Source of the DNA: Chloroflexota bacterium
Lineage (GTDB): Bacteria > Chloroflexota > Anaerolineae > Aggregatilineales > Phototrophicaceae
Assembly (NCBI GenBank): GCA_003696565.1
Contig: RFHA01000252.1
Span: forward strand, 1-43,404
DNA: 43,404 nucleotides
Direction: 5' to 3'
Positions within the stretch are counted from its first letter, which is position 1. Every line of letters begins with the position of its first letter. Under the pieces are notes generated by a model. That model made no database searches, was not told the origin of the DNA, and saw only the letters and a program-made list of their open reading frames with translations. The translations under genes and the position numbers were made by a program. Below are positions 25,969 to 34,166 of the stretch, piece by piece.

Positions 25969-27036
25969 ATGTCACCAGAAAATCGTGTTGCGCAATTGCG
26001 CGGCGAAATTGATAAAATTAACTTACAAATTTTAGAGCTATTAAATAAACGTGCAGAGCTTGCCTCACAAATTGGCAAGGCTCAGGCAGAAATGGGTATC
26101 AATTTTTATGACCCCGTGCGCGAAGGACAAATGCTACAAGCACTAGAAGCGGCTAACAATGGTCCTTTTAGTAATGAGACAATTAAATCGCTCTTCAAAG
26201 AAATTTTCCGCGCAACGCTGGCAATGGAAGAACATGAAGCCCGCGCCAACTTGATGGTTCAACGTAAACCCAACCAATCCAACACAGTTATCACCCTAGC
26301 CGATGGCACCGAAATCGGTAACGGAACATTCCAACTTATTGCGGGTTCATGCGCAGTGGAAAGCCTGGAGCAAATGGATGAAGTTGGGGCAGCCTTAGCC
26401 GAACGAGGTGTTCGCATTATGCGCGGCATGGCGTTTAAGCCACGTTCATCACCCTATGATTTTCAGGGGTTGGGCGAACCAGGCTTAAAGATCGCCCGAC
26501 AGATCGCCAATAAATACCAGATGTTTGTCACCAGCGAAATCATGGATGCCTCCCAAATTCCCATGATGTCCGATTATGTTGATATTTTTTGGGTGGGCGC
26601 ACGGAATATGCAAAATAGCTTCTTGCTTAAGGCATTGGGCAAAGTTCGCCAGCCAGTTATCCTCAAGCGCAGTTTTGGTGCCACATTAAAAGAATTAATC
26701 TATTCTGCGGAGTATATCGTCAGCAGTGGTAACCCCAACGTGATCTTGATGGAGCGCGGAGTCAGAACATTTGAAACCTGGACACGCAACACCCTCGATA
26801 TTAGCGCGGTGCCTTTGCTTAAGATGGAAACGCACTTGCCGGTGATTGTGGATATTTCACACTCTGCTGGGCGGCGGGATATCGCTGTTCCATTAGGCAA
26901 AGCTGCTAAGGCAGTTGGTGCAGATGGTTTGATGGTAGAAGTTCACCCCAATCCACCTGTCGCCATGAGTGATGCCAAACAACAGTTAAGCATCCCGGAA
27001 TTCCACCAATTAATGGATGCACTCCAAACTATTTAA
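25969..27036 (+). CDS. aroF: Chorismate mutase / 3-deoxy-7-phosphoheptulonate synthase
   Basis: About 355 residues from the ATG at 25969, which has GGAG six bases upstream; an ATG 72 bases earlier would add a tail with no family similarity. Residues 1-95 are an AroQ-type chorismate mutase (QLRGEIDKINLQILELLNKR). Residues about 115-350 are a type I-beta DAHP synthase (GSCAVESLEQM, RGMAFKPRSSPYDFQGLGE, HSAGRRDIAVPLGKAAKA, GADGLMVEVHPNP). It starts the shikimate pathway from erythrose-4-phosphate and phosphoenolpyruvate. The fused mutase domain, as in Bacillus subtilis, probably gives feedback control by chorismate or prephenate. It is followed by a hairpin. Confidence 0.95.
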   Translation: MSPENRVAQLRGEIDKINLQILELLNKRAELASQIGKAQAEMGINFYDPVREGQMLQALEAANNGPFSNETIKSLFKEIFRATLAMEEHEARANLMVQRKPNQSNTVITLADGTEIGNGTFQLIAGSCAVESLEQMDEVGAALAERGVRIMRGMAFKPRSSPYDFQGLGEPGLKIARQIANKYQMFVTSEIMDASQIPMMSDYVDIFWVGARNMQNSFLLKALGKVRQPVILKRSFGATLKELIYSAEYIVSSGNPNVILMERGVRTFETWTRNTLDISAVPLLKMETHLPVIVDISHSAGRRDIAVPLGKAAKAVGADGLMVEVHPNPPVAMSDAKQQLSIPEFHQLMDALQTI

Positions 27037-27048
27037 CACCGCTTAAAA

Positions 27049-27080
27049 GGAGAGTTTTCACAAGTTGATGAAAGCTCTCC
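27049..27080 (+). terminator. Hairpin after the aroF gene
   Basis: GGAGAGTTTTC (27049-27059) pairs with GAAAGCTCTCC (27070-27080) as an 11-bp stem with one G-T pair and a 10-base loop, 12 bases after the stop. There is no T-run after it, so termination is likely but not certain. Confidence 0.55.
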
Positions 27081-27172
27081 CTTCCACCCATAACCAAATT
27101 CAAACAATAGCATCCCTGTCAACATACATGCCAACATTTGGCACAAAAGGTTAAAACTTACTAATAGATCAA

Positions 27173-27200
27173 TTTACAATTCAAAGGTTTGTGTTAACAT
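27173..27200 (+). promoter_or_regulatory. Candidate promoter for the 27241 gene
   Basis: TTTACA (27173-27178, five of six bases) and TAACAT (27195-27200) are 16 bases apart. Transcription would begin near 27207, about 34 bases before the ATG. Confidence 0.5.
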
Positions 27201-27240
27201 AACATTAAAGCGGGGTGATACAATCTACTAGGACTGCAAT

Positions 27241-27534
27241 ATGAGCCATTTCCATAGTAGCCCAAACTTCAAGATGACCAAACCAATGAAATTAGGTATA
27301 CATGATAAATACACCTTCTGGTTAGAGACGAATCAACCCTATCTATTTGATTACGTCAAAACATTCATTTGTGTGGATGCCGTGACTGGCTTAAATAATA
27401 CCCGTCGCTTAGTTTCGATCAAAGACGAGTACGATGCTGATGAAGCTTGGCATTATATCTTTACTGAATTGGAGTGTGAATCCAGCACTGTTGTACTAGA
27501 TGAAATATGGGAAAATTTCATACGATTGCTTTAA
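27241..27534 (+). CDS. Hypothetical protein (97 aa)
   Basis: A 97-residue soluble protein with no signal peptide or membrane segment. It is rich in aromatic residues (YTFWLETNQPYLFDYVKTF) and has an acidic C-terminal half (SIKDEYDADEAWHYIFTELECE). No family was recognised. It has its own candidate promoter 40 bases upstream and ends seven bases before the stop of the convergent gene at 27542. The short gap and lack of a shared terminator mean transcripts from the two sides could overlap. It may be a small regulator or adaptor, but nothing in the sequence shows this. Confidence 0.55.
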   Translation: MSHFHSSPNFKMTKPMKLGIHDKYTFWLETNQPYLFDYVKTFICVDAVTGLNNTRRLVSIKDEYDADEAWHYIFTELECESSTVVLDEIWENFIRLL

Positions 27535-27541
27535 GTTTAAG

Positions 27542-28048
27542 TTATGGAGATGATACCCCACCCCACAACACCTCACTCTCCAACGTAAAACGACTAAAAG
27601 ACGGGTTTTCTAAATACAATACATCTAACGTTGCTTCCCAACGTAGTGCGAAGATCGAAAACTCACGGATACCTGTACACACCGCGAAGTTCGGTTCTTC
27701 ATAAATAGGATGAATGTAAGTCATGCCGTCACACGCACCGGCGTTGATGGTGCATGTACTGCCTGCTTGCTCATAAAAAGCGATTAATTCACACGGCGGA
27801 AGCTTTGACTCATAATGCCATAAATCATACCCATAATCCCCACCATCATGAGAAAGCTCAACAACATCAGGGGGGCGGGGGGCATCCGGTATAAAAATGA
27901 TGCCCCATAGCACACTAAAAATCTGCAAGCCTAAATAAGCCGAAAAAATCACCACAACCACCGCCAATAGAATTATCCATAACGGTGGGCGGCAACCACC
28001 GATTTCTTCGCTATCTTCAAGTGCTTTTGGAGTGGTTTGGTCTGTCAT
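27542..28048 (-). CDS. Single-pass membrane protein, Cys-rich outer domain
   Basis: A 168-residue protein. After a polar N-terminus with CRPP comes one membrane helix at about 23-52 (LWIILLAVVVVIFSAYLGL). The rest, rich in Tyr and acidic residues, holds five Cys (PPCELI, STCTINAGACDG, AVCTG), which could form disulfides outside the cell. Its pattern of a Pro-rich turn, then strand-helix-loop (ELIAFYEQAGSTC) echoes the gene just upstream (28045-28572; SPEDVVMYYQALLDDFYD), so the two may be distant paralogues. The start overlaps that gene's stop by four bases. It is the last gene of the 30356-27542 operon. Function unknown. Confidence 0.6.
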   Translation of the reverse strand: MTDQTTPKALEDSEEIGGCRPPLWIILLAVVVVIFSAYLGLQIFSVLWGIIFIPDAPRPPDVVELSHDGGDYGYDLWHYESKLPPCELIAFYEQAGSTCTINAGACDGMTYIHPIYEEPNFAVCTGIREFSIFALRWEATLDVLYLENPSFSRFTLESEVLWGGVSSP

Positions 28049-28572
28049 CCTGTCCAGCGTTGGATATAACGAATAAACGTCAAGCCAGTGTTATCAAACC
28101 CTTCTGCATCGTTGGCAATACCCGGTTGAATTTCAATCACTGTACTATGTTCTGCATCAAAAAAGGCATCTTCAAACAAACAGCTATAGAAATATGGCAA
28201 ATTGCCAGACCCTTCTACATAATCTGGGAAAATACCGCTTTCTGGAAAACGCCGACATTGATGTTCGCGGCGGGGGTCTGTCGCATTTTGATCATAAAAA
28301 TCATCGAGCAGGGCTTGATAATACATCACGACATCTTCCGGTGAAGCATCGCGTGAAATGTAATATACCTCCCGGGAGGTTGGCAGATCATACACCTGTG
28401 ACCACAGCTCAGCATTAGGGTAAAGTTCAACCTCTAACGGTTTAGAACGGCGGTCGTTTTCCAATTGAAAATAAACATACCCGCCGATAATCGCTAATAT
28501 CCCGATAACCGCGGCTAAAACCCCCACACGGAAAACCGAGACTCCCCCTTCACGATTCAGAATGATCGACAT
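28045..28572 (-). CDS. Single-pass membrane protein
   Basis: A 175-residue protein with one N-terminal membrane helix (about 12-33, FRVGVLAAVIGILAIIGGYVY) and an outer domain beginning LEVELYPNAELWSQVYDLP. Two Cys (HQCRRFPESG, YSCLFEDAFF) could pair. The ATG at 28572 has AAAGGAG nine bases upstream, inside the end of the preceding TPR gene, and overlaps it by 23 bases. It overlaps the next gene by four bases (ATGA). The overlaps mark tight co-expression with the TPR protein upstream and the similar protein downstream. No known domain was recognised. Confidence 0.65.
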   Translation of the reverse strand: MSIILNREGGVSVFRVGVLAAVIGILAIIGGYVYFQLENDRRSKPLEVELYPNAELWSQVYDLPTSREVYYISRDASPEDVVMYYQALLDDFYDQNATDPRREHQCRRFPESGIFPDYVEGSGNLPYFYSCLFEDAFFDAEHSTVIEIQPGIANDAEGFDNTGLTFIRYIQRWTG

Positions 28573-29338
28573 GGCTCATCGCTCCTTTGAGTGCTTCCCC
28601 ATAAGGGGTGTGTTGAAATAAAGTAACCTGCGCTTGCCAATAAGCCCACCCCGCAGCAATGAGTTCTGCATCCGGCGGTGCGCCCTTACCCATGTTATAC
28701 AGCAACAAAACCGCCATAAAACGACGCGCTTCATCCAAATGCGGTAATGCCTGGCTAAGATGCACAACCGCAACGGGTTCATTTCCCTGGTGATACATCG
28801 CCTCGCCCAGGTCAAAATGAATAGCCGGCGGCGCATCATGCTGGAGCGCGGCTTCTAGGGTGTGTTGTGCTTCGGCAAAGCGTCCTTGCACTAAAAGTGT
28901 ACGTCCAAATCCATATAAAGGGAAATAGTGCCTTGGGTGGATGTTAAGAGCTTCTGACAAAACACGTTCGCTTGCCGGTAGGTCTCCTAGCTGGCGATAG
29001 GTATTGCCAAGCAGGGTTAGTTCACGATAGTCCGCCTTCCCCGTTTGATAAAGTGTCTCTAAGGTGTTGCGTGCGGTGATAAAATCCCCAGCCATATAAG
29101 CGCGTTGGGCACGGGTATAATCCGTTACCATGCCACGATTCGCCCACATGATGATCCCCTGTGCGCTAATGATTAGCCCCATTAACCCAACAACAGCCGG
29201 TTGACGCAAGGATTGCACCCCGCTTAAAAGCGCAATCACCGGTGGAATCATCAAAACCAACGTCATGATGAAAGCGATTTGTGATGGACGATCCCATGCC
29301 TTAAACTTATTGATCAAAAACGCGGTTAATTTGCCCAT
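28550..29338 (-). CDS. Membrane-anchored TPR protein
   Basis: A 262-residue protein with two N-terminal hydrophobic segments (about 20-40 and 47-66) and TPR-like helices from about 75 to 230. Repeat signatures include ARNTLETLYQTGKADYRELTLLGN, then YFPLYGFGRTLLVQGRFAEA and IHFDLGEAMYHQGNE, with the TPR pattern of small residues and Pro between helices. TPR domains bind other proteins, so this is probably a scaffold or chaperone facing the cytoplasm or the outside of the membrane. It lies in an operon with another TPR membrane protein (29355-30356) and two single-pass proteins, so these partners are natural binding targets. Confidence 0.78.
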   Translation of the reverse strand: MGKLTAFLINKFKAWDRPSQIAFIMTLVLMIPPVIALLSGVQSLRQPAVVGLMGLIISAQGIIMWANRGMVTDYTRAQRAYMAGDFITARNTLETLYQTGKADYRELTLLGNTYRQLGDLPASERVLSEALNIHPRHYFPLYGFGRTLLVQGRFAEAQHTLEAALQHDAPPAIHFDLGEAMYHQGNEPVAVVHLSQALPHLDEARRFMAVLLLYNMGKGAPPDAELIAAGWAYWQAQVTLFQHTPYGEALKGAMSHVDHSES

Positions 29339-29354
29339 AATCTCACGTCAGTAT

Positions 29355-30356
29355 TTAGGCTAAATTCTCAACTGTGATCTCTTGATTATACAGTTGCTCG
29401 GCTGTTTTAATATCATCTTCCATCACTTCCCGTAACGTCTGGGCTTGGTCACTTTGTAGGATAATCTGCCATTGATTTAAGCCACCAGCGTGTTTGCGCA
29501 TTTGCCCTGCCGCTTGTTTGGCTGCATCCCATTGTGCTTGCCTGGCATAAGCACGCGCCAAATAAAAATAAATCAGAAAACGATATTGTGCTTCTGGCAC
29601 TTTTGCCGCCAATGATTCATTAAAATACCGGATTGCTTGTTCTGAATTACGGGCACGATCTTCTATCATACCCAGGCTATAAGTTGTCACCCACTGTTTA
29701 GGGGCGATCTCGTATGCCTGAAGCGCAGCATGACGCGCAGCTTCTAAATTATGCCGCTGAAGTTCCACCTCTGCTAAGCCGTTGTACGCCACCCAACGAT
29801 CTGGCGCATCCGCTGTATACAGGGTGGTCATTTTTTGATAGTCCCGTCTAGCACGATCCAACTTACCCCAAACTCGGAAAATCTGTGCCCGCAAATAATA
29901 AGCATTGATGTCTTTCGGTTGCTGCTTAATCAGTTCATCCATTTTTTCAATAGCAGCAGCATATTGATTACGCCGGAACAGCCGAATCGCCTCTTTATAT
30001 TCTTGTGGTCCGCGTGGGCGGAAAATCAACAACCCTGCGATCACCCATCCAATAGCCCCGCCGCTTGCCAGACCAACCAGATTAGGCGCAAATAACACCG
30101 CCAAAATAACCACGCCCGCCGCAGGTGCAATCACACCTATCCATCGCCCGCGTTCTTCTGGCGAAAGTGCGCTAACAACAACCCCAAGTGACCCTAACAC
30201 CCAAATAATCACCAAAAATGTTTGCGCATCTGCTGCCCAGGGCGATTCATCTCGAACGACATTTAACAGCAAATTGGCTAAACCGGTAAATGCCAATAAG
30301 AAAAATAAAATCCATAAGCGTGTTGTCCCTAAAAAAAGACGGAACCGTTTTATCAT
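29355..30356 (-). CDS. Multi-pass membrane TPR protein, first gene of the operon
   Basis: A 333-residue protein with four hydrophobic segments (about 12-30, 43-63, 73-90 and 95-112), then TPR repeats to about 330. The repeats include YKEAIRLFRRNQYAAAIEKM, INAYYLRAQIFRVWGKLDRARRDYQK and EAARHAALQAYEIAPKQWVTTY. The start has AGAGG five bases before the ATG. It sits 16 bases before the 28550 gene on the same strand and is probably the head of a four-gene unit. Its TPR region likely binds a partner protein at the membrane. No enzymatic motif is visible. Confidence 0.8.
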   Translation of the reverse strand: MIKRFRLFLGTTRLWILFFLLAFTGLANLLLNVVRDESPWAADAQTFLVIIWVLGSLGVVVSALSPEERGRWIGVIAPAAGVVILAVLFAPNLVGLASGGAIGWVIAGLLIFRPRGPQEYKEAIRLFRRNQYAAAIEKMDELIKQQPKDINAYYLRAQIFRVWGKLDRARRDYQKMTTLYTADAPDRWVAYNGLAEVELQRHNLEAARHAALQAYEIAPKQWVTTYSLGMIEDRARNSEQAIRYFNESLAAKVPEAQYRFLIYFYLARAYARQAQWDAAKQAAGQMRKHAGGLNQWQIILQSDQAQTLREVMEDDIKTAEQLYNQEITVENLA

Positions 30357-30417
30357 AAATGCCTCTTCTTCATGTATGCCATAAGCAGGGACAAAACCCT
30401 ATCAGTGCCTGCATTGC

Positions 30418-31113
30418 TTAGCGATGTGCATATTGATGCAACACCGCCCCATGCGATGCATCGCCTGCCTCATATTTCAATAAAATTGTGTGCTGGTCTA
30501 CCCATAAATGCAACGACTCGGTTTGTTCAAAATGGCGTGCCTGATAGGTTTTATTCCCCAGTGTGAGCTGTTCATCCCCAATAAAGCGCGCAACGGGCTG
30601 GTACACAACCGGTTTAAAAGCATAATCACTTATAAAAGTGGGAAAATAACCAATTACCGACGCACATTTATCTTGCCGTGTCGCCAATTCATCAACTTCA
30701 AAACCGGCGAAAATTAAGCATTCTGGCGAAAGAATATAACCAGCCGGCAGTTGCAACGTATACCACTCCCGTTCACCGTTGTTAATTTCTCGCCCAATTT
30801 GCAAGACATCTTCATCAACTGTGTATGTCGCACGAACTTGTTTAATATCATCGTGTTTGCCGCTGAATGCATGAATATCAACCCGCAGCAGTTGCCCGCC
30901 TTCTGTTAATGGCGAACGCCACCCTTCTATCAAAACGCTGCTACCGTCTTGCGCGCGATAATCCTCATCTACGCGGATCATCCACGCCCCATCCGGCAAT
31001 TCATGAATGCTCCAGCTTTCGGTTGTACCCGTATCCACCCCATCATATTGATGATGATAGATACCACTGGCAACAAATTTCTCATGCCCTCCCACAGGGT
31101 GAATATAGCGCAT
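30418..31113 (-). CDS. Hypothetical protein, mainly beta
   Basis: A 231-residue soluble protein with no signal peptide. Its alternating hydrophobic pattern (WMIRVDEDYRAQDGSSVLIEGW, TYTVDEDVLQIGREINNG) suggests two similar beta-barrel-like halves, such as the lipocalin or START-like folds, but no specific family was recognised. The ATG at 31113 overlaps the AlaX stop in TGATG, so it is translated with the tRNA editing protein. Its neighbours are AlaX, two GNAT enzymes and an MFS transporter, which gives no clear pathway. Function unknown. Confidence 0.55.
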   Translation of the reverse strand: MRYIHPVGGHEKFVASGIYHHQYDGVDTGTTESWSIHELPDGAWMIRVDEDYRAQDGSSVLIEGWRSPLTEGGQLLRVDIHAFSGKHDDIKQVRATYTVDEDVLQIGREINNGEREWYTLQLPAGYILSPECLIFAGFEVDELATRQDKCASVIGYFPTFISDYAFKPVVYQPVARFIGDEQLTLGNKTYQARHFEQTESLHLWVDQHTILLKYEAGDASHGAVLHQYAHR

Positions 31114-31826
31114 CAGTCCCGAATCTCCAGATAAATGCGCTTGTTAATTCCGCCTTTGCTCTTATATTCCGGGATGACAAGCTTACCTACCTCTTGCGTG
31201 TTGCGGACGTGTGTACCACCATCTGCCTGTAAATCTAAGCCGACAATTTCCACCGTACGGACGTGTGTGATGCCTTCTGGTAACAGGTTGATCTTGGTGC
31301 GGATCAGGTCAGGAATTTGAAAAGCGTCTTCCCGTGGCAAAATATTCACCCGAATATCGCGTGCAGCAGCGACTTCCACATTGATACGTTCTTCAATTTC
31401 ATTAACCAGCTCTTTTTGCATTCGCTCAAATTCAAAGTCCATGCGCCCTTTTAAGGGTTCCATGTTCCCACCTGTGACGCTTGCGCCATAATCCCGCCAC
31501 ACCACACCACACAAAATATGCATAGCGGTGTGTGTACGCATCAGTTGATAACGTCTTTCCCAATCTAACACGCCCTTAACTGCCATCCCAACAGCGGGCA
31601 ACGCTTCCCCGTTGAGAATGTGCAAATTACCACGCCCACCTTTAATGACCTGATAAACCGTGCCATCTTCTGCAATCAGTTGACCATAATCTGCTGGTTG
31701 ACCGCCCCCACCAGGATAAAAGGCTGTACGATCTAAATAAACACCATGTTGTTCAGTATCCACCCCAACAACTTGGGCAGTAAATTCTTTAAGATAAGCA
31801 TCTGTTTGATAAAGTAATTCAGTCAT
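31113..31826 (-). CDS. Alanyl-tRNA editing protein (AlaX family)
   Basis: A 237-residue stand-alone editing domain related to the C-terminal part of alanyl-tRNA synthetase. The first zinc motif HTAMH is at 99-103, preceded by RTAFYPGGGGQPADYG, the family opening. The second motif has Asp202 in DGGTH where many relatives have Cys (CGGTH); His206 is kept. AlaX enzymes remove serine or glycine wrongly attached to tRNA-Ala. The C-terminal segment IRTKINLLPEGI is also typical. The ATG overlaps the GNAT stop by four bases. The Asp may be a subfamily trait and not a defect, but this is unverified. Confidence 0.88.
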   Translation of the reverse strand: MTELLYQTDAYLKEFTAQVVGVDTEQHGVYLDRTAFYPGGGGQPADYGQLIAEDGTVYQVIKGGRGNLHILNGEALPAVGMAVKGVLDWERRYQLMRTHTAMHILCGVVWRDYGASVTGGNMEPLKGRMDFEFERMQKELVNEIEERINVEVAAARDIRVNILPREDAFQIPDLIRTKINLLPEGITHVRTVEIVGLDLQADGGTHVRNTQEVGKLVIPEYKSKGGINKRIYLEIRD

Positions 31827-32302
31827 AGTCTCACCTGCATTCGGATCATAACTTCATCTCCACCAATCACTTGCCAAAACGCCCTAGCAGCGATGTTCTG
31901 CGTGGCAACATACCACTCCATATGACTCACCCCGCGTGATTTAAACCAGTCTTGCAATGCTAATACGAGTTGCCGCCCAATTCCATAACCGCGATATTGT
32001 TCCTCAATAAAAATATCAGCCAAGAAACCACCAGGGTCTTGCAGAAACATCTCCGGCATTTCGTGTATAATCACCCCAAAGACATACCCAATAACTTGTT
32101 GATCATACTCCGCAACCAAGACATGGGAATAAGGATTTTCAAGTTGAGCCTGGATATGTTGACAATAAAATGCGCTGCCATCTTGTGATGCCTGAGGTAA
32201 GTTAGGGTCTAATTCATGGTGATATGCAACGAGTTTTTCCCATAAACGACCGATAGCAAAAGCATCAGCTTTTACCGCTGGTCGGACGATAAAATCATCC
32301 AA
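31823..32302 (-). CDS. GNAT-family acetyltransferase (copy 2)
   Basis: About 160 residues if translation starts at the TTG at 32302 (DDFIVRPAVKADAFAIG); an ATG at 32359 would add 19 residues and overlap the upstream gene by 88 bases, so the start is uncertain. The GNAT fold shows in VLVAEYDQQVIGYVFGVI, then LADIFIEEQYRGYGIGRQL, where QYRGYGIG is the acetyl-CoA loop, and in IAARAFWQVIGGDEV. It is a tandem relative of the next gene upstream. It overlaps alaX by four bases. The acceptor is unknown. Confidence 0.85.
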   Translation of the reverse strand: MDDFIVRPAVKADAFAIGRLWEKLVAYHHELDPNLPQASQDGSAFYCQHIQAQLENPYSHVLVAEYDQQVIGYVFGVIIHEMPEMFLQDPGGFLADIFIEEQYRGYGIGRQLVLALQDWFKSRGVSHMEWYVATQNIAARAFWQVIGGDEVMIRMQVRL

Positions 32303-32724
32303 ATTTTTTCCGGTGGTGTTTGCCAAGTATGAACTTCCTTTGCCCCTAATGCCCGCCAAAAAGCCTGTTCAACAGCGTGATAACGCGGGACATGCACACG
32401 TAAAGGTAAATTGGGGTGTGCGCGATACCAAGCATTGACTAAAGCCCGCCCCAAACCACTATGATAGGTATGTGCATCTAAAGCGATCTCGTCAATCGTA
32501 GCAAGTGTCTCTGTAGCATCACCCGCAAGATACCCGATGATCTTACCATCTTTTTCACAAATATAAACATGCTCAATTCTCTCAAGCAGACGCGCTTCCC
32601 ACTCAGCCGTCGTTTGTAATAAGGGCTTAAAACGTGCATCCGCTTGGCTGAGGATGGTGATATGTTCTTGCCACAAATGCCGAATCCCCGGCAGATCAGC
32701 TTGAGTTGCTTGCCGAATATTCAT
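32272..32724 (-). CDS. GNAT-family acetyltransferase (copy 1)
   Basis: About 150 residues from the ATG at 32724 (MNIRQATQADLPGIRHLW); a TTG 30 bases further upstream is also in frame. GGAG lies 11 bases before the ATG. The GNAT core is visible in YICEKDGKIIGYLAG, EIALDAHTYHSGLGRALV and AVEQAFWRALGAKEVH; the loop YHSGLGRAL binds acetyl-CoA. It is one of two adjacent acetyltransferases before alaX and follows the MFS transporter gene by 76 bases. A link with export or resistance is possible but not shown. Confidence 0.85.
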   Translation of the reverse strand: MNIRQATQADLPGIRHLWQEHITILSQADARFKPLLQTTAEWEARLLERIEHVYICEKDGKIIGYLAGDATETLATIDEIALDAHTYHSGLGRALVNAWYRAHPNLPLRVHVPRYHAVEQAFWRALGAKEVHTWQTPPEKIWMILSSDQR

Positions 32725-32800
32725 CAAATAGATTGCTCCAAAAAGATCACCCAAACAGTCATGACGTTACCGCAATAAAAGCATATCACTGCTAAACAGG

Positions 32801-34048
32801 TCAATCAACAGTTTGTAACCGGTCAAATTGCTTCAGCCTCAGTGCCACATATGCCACCAATAGCAACGTAAATACCAACATAAAATATAATAGCGATAAT
32901 CCCGCGCCGTCCCCCTTGCCAAACACATTATTTAACGGCGTGTCCTTGCGCATCAATGGAATAAACACGTAATCCGCCAAGAATCCCACACCTAAAGAGG
33001 CAATTCCCATTAATGTGCCAGAAAAGAGGTAATTTGTGGCAAAAACCCGCCCTTGAACTTCTGGCTCAGTGTGTTTCATCCATAATGTTTGAAGATACGT
33101 GCCAGGGATCGGTCCCGTCATACCGGCTAAAACCGCAAATGGTAACCATATCCACAACGTTTGCCCCAAAGCTAACCCCATGTTAAACACACCCATCAAC
33201 ATATACCCAACAAACACCCCTTTGATGAGGTTATTGGGTCCACGCCATAAGCTCAGCAGTGCCGCACTGAATACCCCACCTACCCCCACAAACACCTGCA
33301 AAAATGCATATGTATCTGAATCAGATTGTGCCAAAATCATCGGCGCATAGATCGCACCAGCAGCAGTACTACAAATGCCGATCAATGACACCACAACCAG
33401 CAACAACCATAAATGTGGTTTTGCGCGGATATATCGCCAACCAAATGTGATTTTTCCCCGCCATGTTTCCGATGATGGTGTGCTTGCTGGCTGGGGAATA
33501 TGGATAAAAAGTAACATCACCAATGCAAATAAAAACGTTAACATATCCAACAAAAAAACCGCCTCTAGTCCAAATTGTGTATAAAGTACAGCGGCAATCC
33601 CCGGTGAAATAATAGACGCGCTATAATATCCAAGATAGCTATTCATGGCATTGGCGCGGTTATAACGATTTTTCGGTACAATCAAACTGATCGAGGTCGA
33701 AAATGAAAGCGATTGAAAATATCCAACAAAACTATTGATACTCACAACAACATACACATGCCAGATCATTAGTTGTTCGTTCACGCTCAGCCACATCAAA
33801 ATGAGCGTGGTCAAGCCGGCAATCATATCTGCACAGAGCATCAACCATTTACGGGTAAAACGATCAACAATCACACCAGCAACAATAGAGGCACTCAGCG
33901 GTGCAATCAAATTAATAAACGTGATGATAGCTAACGGAGCCGCTTGATTAGTGACATCCCATAACCACAACATTAAGGCAAACGTTGTCACACGGGAACC
34001 AATCAATGAGACAGTTTGTCCTAACCATAGAACATAAAAGTTACGCAT
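32801..34048 (-). CDS. MFS transporter
   Basis: A 415-residue membrane protein with about 12 hydrophobic segments. The N-terminal FYVLWLGQTVSLIGSRVTTFA and the loop IVDRFTRKWLMLCADMIAG between helices 2 and 3 are typical of the MFS_3 group (macrolide- or siderophore-exporter-like). A repeat in the second half includes VQGRVFATNYLFSGTLMGI. It probably exports a small molecule using the proton gradient; the substrate cannot be named. It is divergent from the 34167 gene, with an AT-rich gap of 118 bases, and leads the GNAT-GNAT-alaX group on the same strand. Confidence 0.9.
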   Translation of the reverse strand: MRNFYVLWLGQTVSLIGSRVTTFALMLWLWDVTNQAAPLAIITFINLIAPLSASIVAGVIVDRFTRKWLMLCADMIAGLTTLILMWLSVNEQLMIWHVYVVVSINSFVGYFQSLSFSTSISLIVPKNRYNRANAMNSYLGYYSASIISPGIAAVLYTQFGLEAVFLLDMLTFLFALVMLLFIHIPQPASTPSSETWRGKITFGWRYIRAKPHLWLLLVVVSLIGICSTAAGAIYAPMILAQSDSDTYAFLQVFVGVGGVFSAALLSLWRGPNNLIKGVFVGYMLMGVFNMGLALGQTLWIWLPFAVLAGMTGPIPGTYLQTLWMKHTEPEVQGRVFATNYLFSGTLMGIASLGVGFLADYVFIPLMRKDTPLNNVFGKGDGAGLSLLYFMLVFTLLLVAYVALRLKQFDRLQTVD

Positions 34049-34166
34049 GTTTTTTAACAGTTATCAACTTAATATCATGTTACATTATCACATAATCAAG
34101 CGTTATTACAAATAATTGTTAATCATCGTGTGGTGAAGATCGTGAATATTGGTTAAATTAGTTAAA

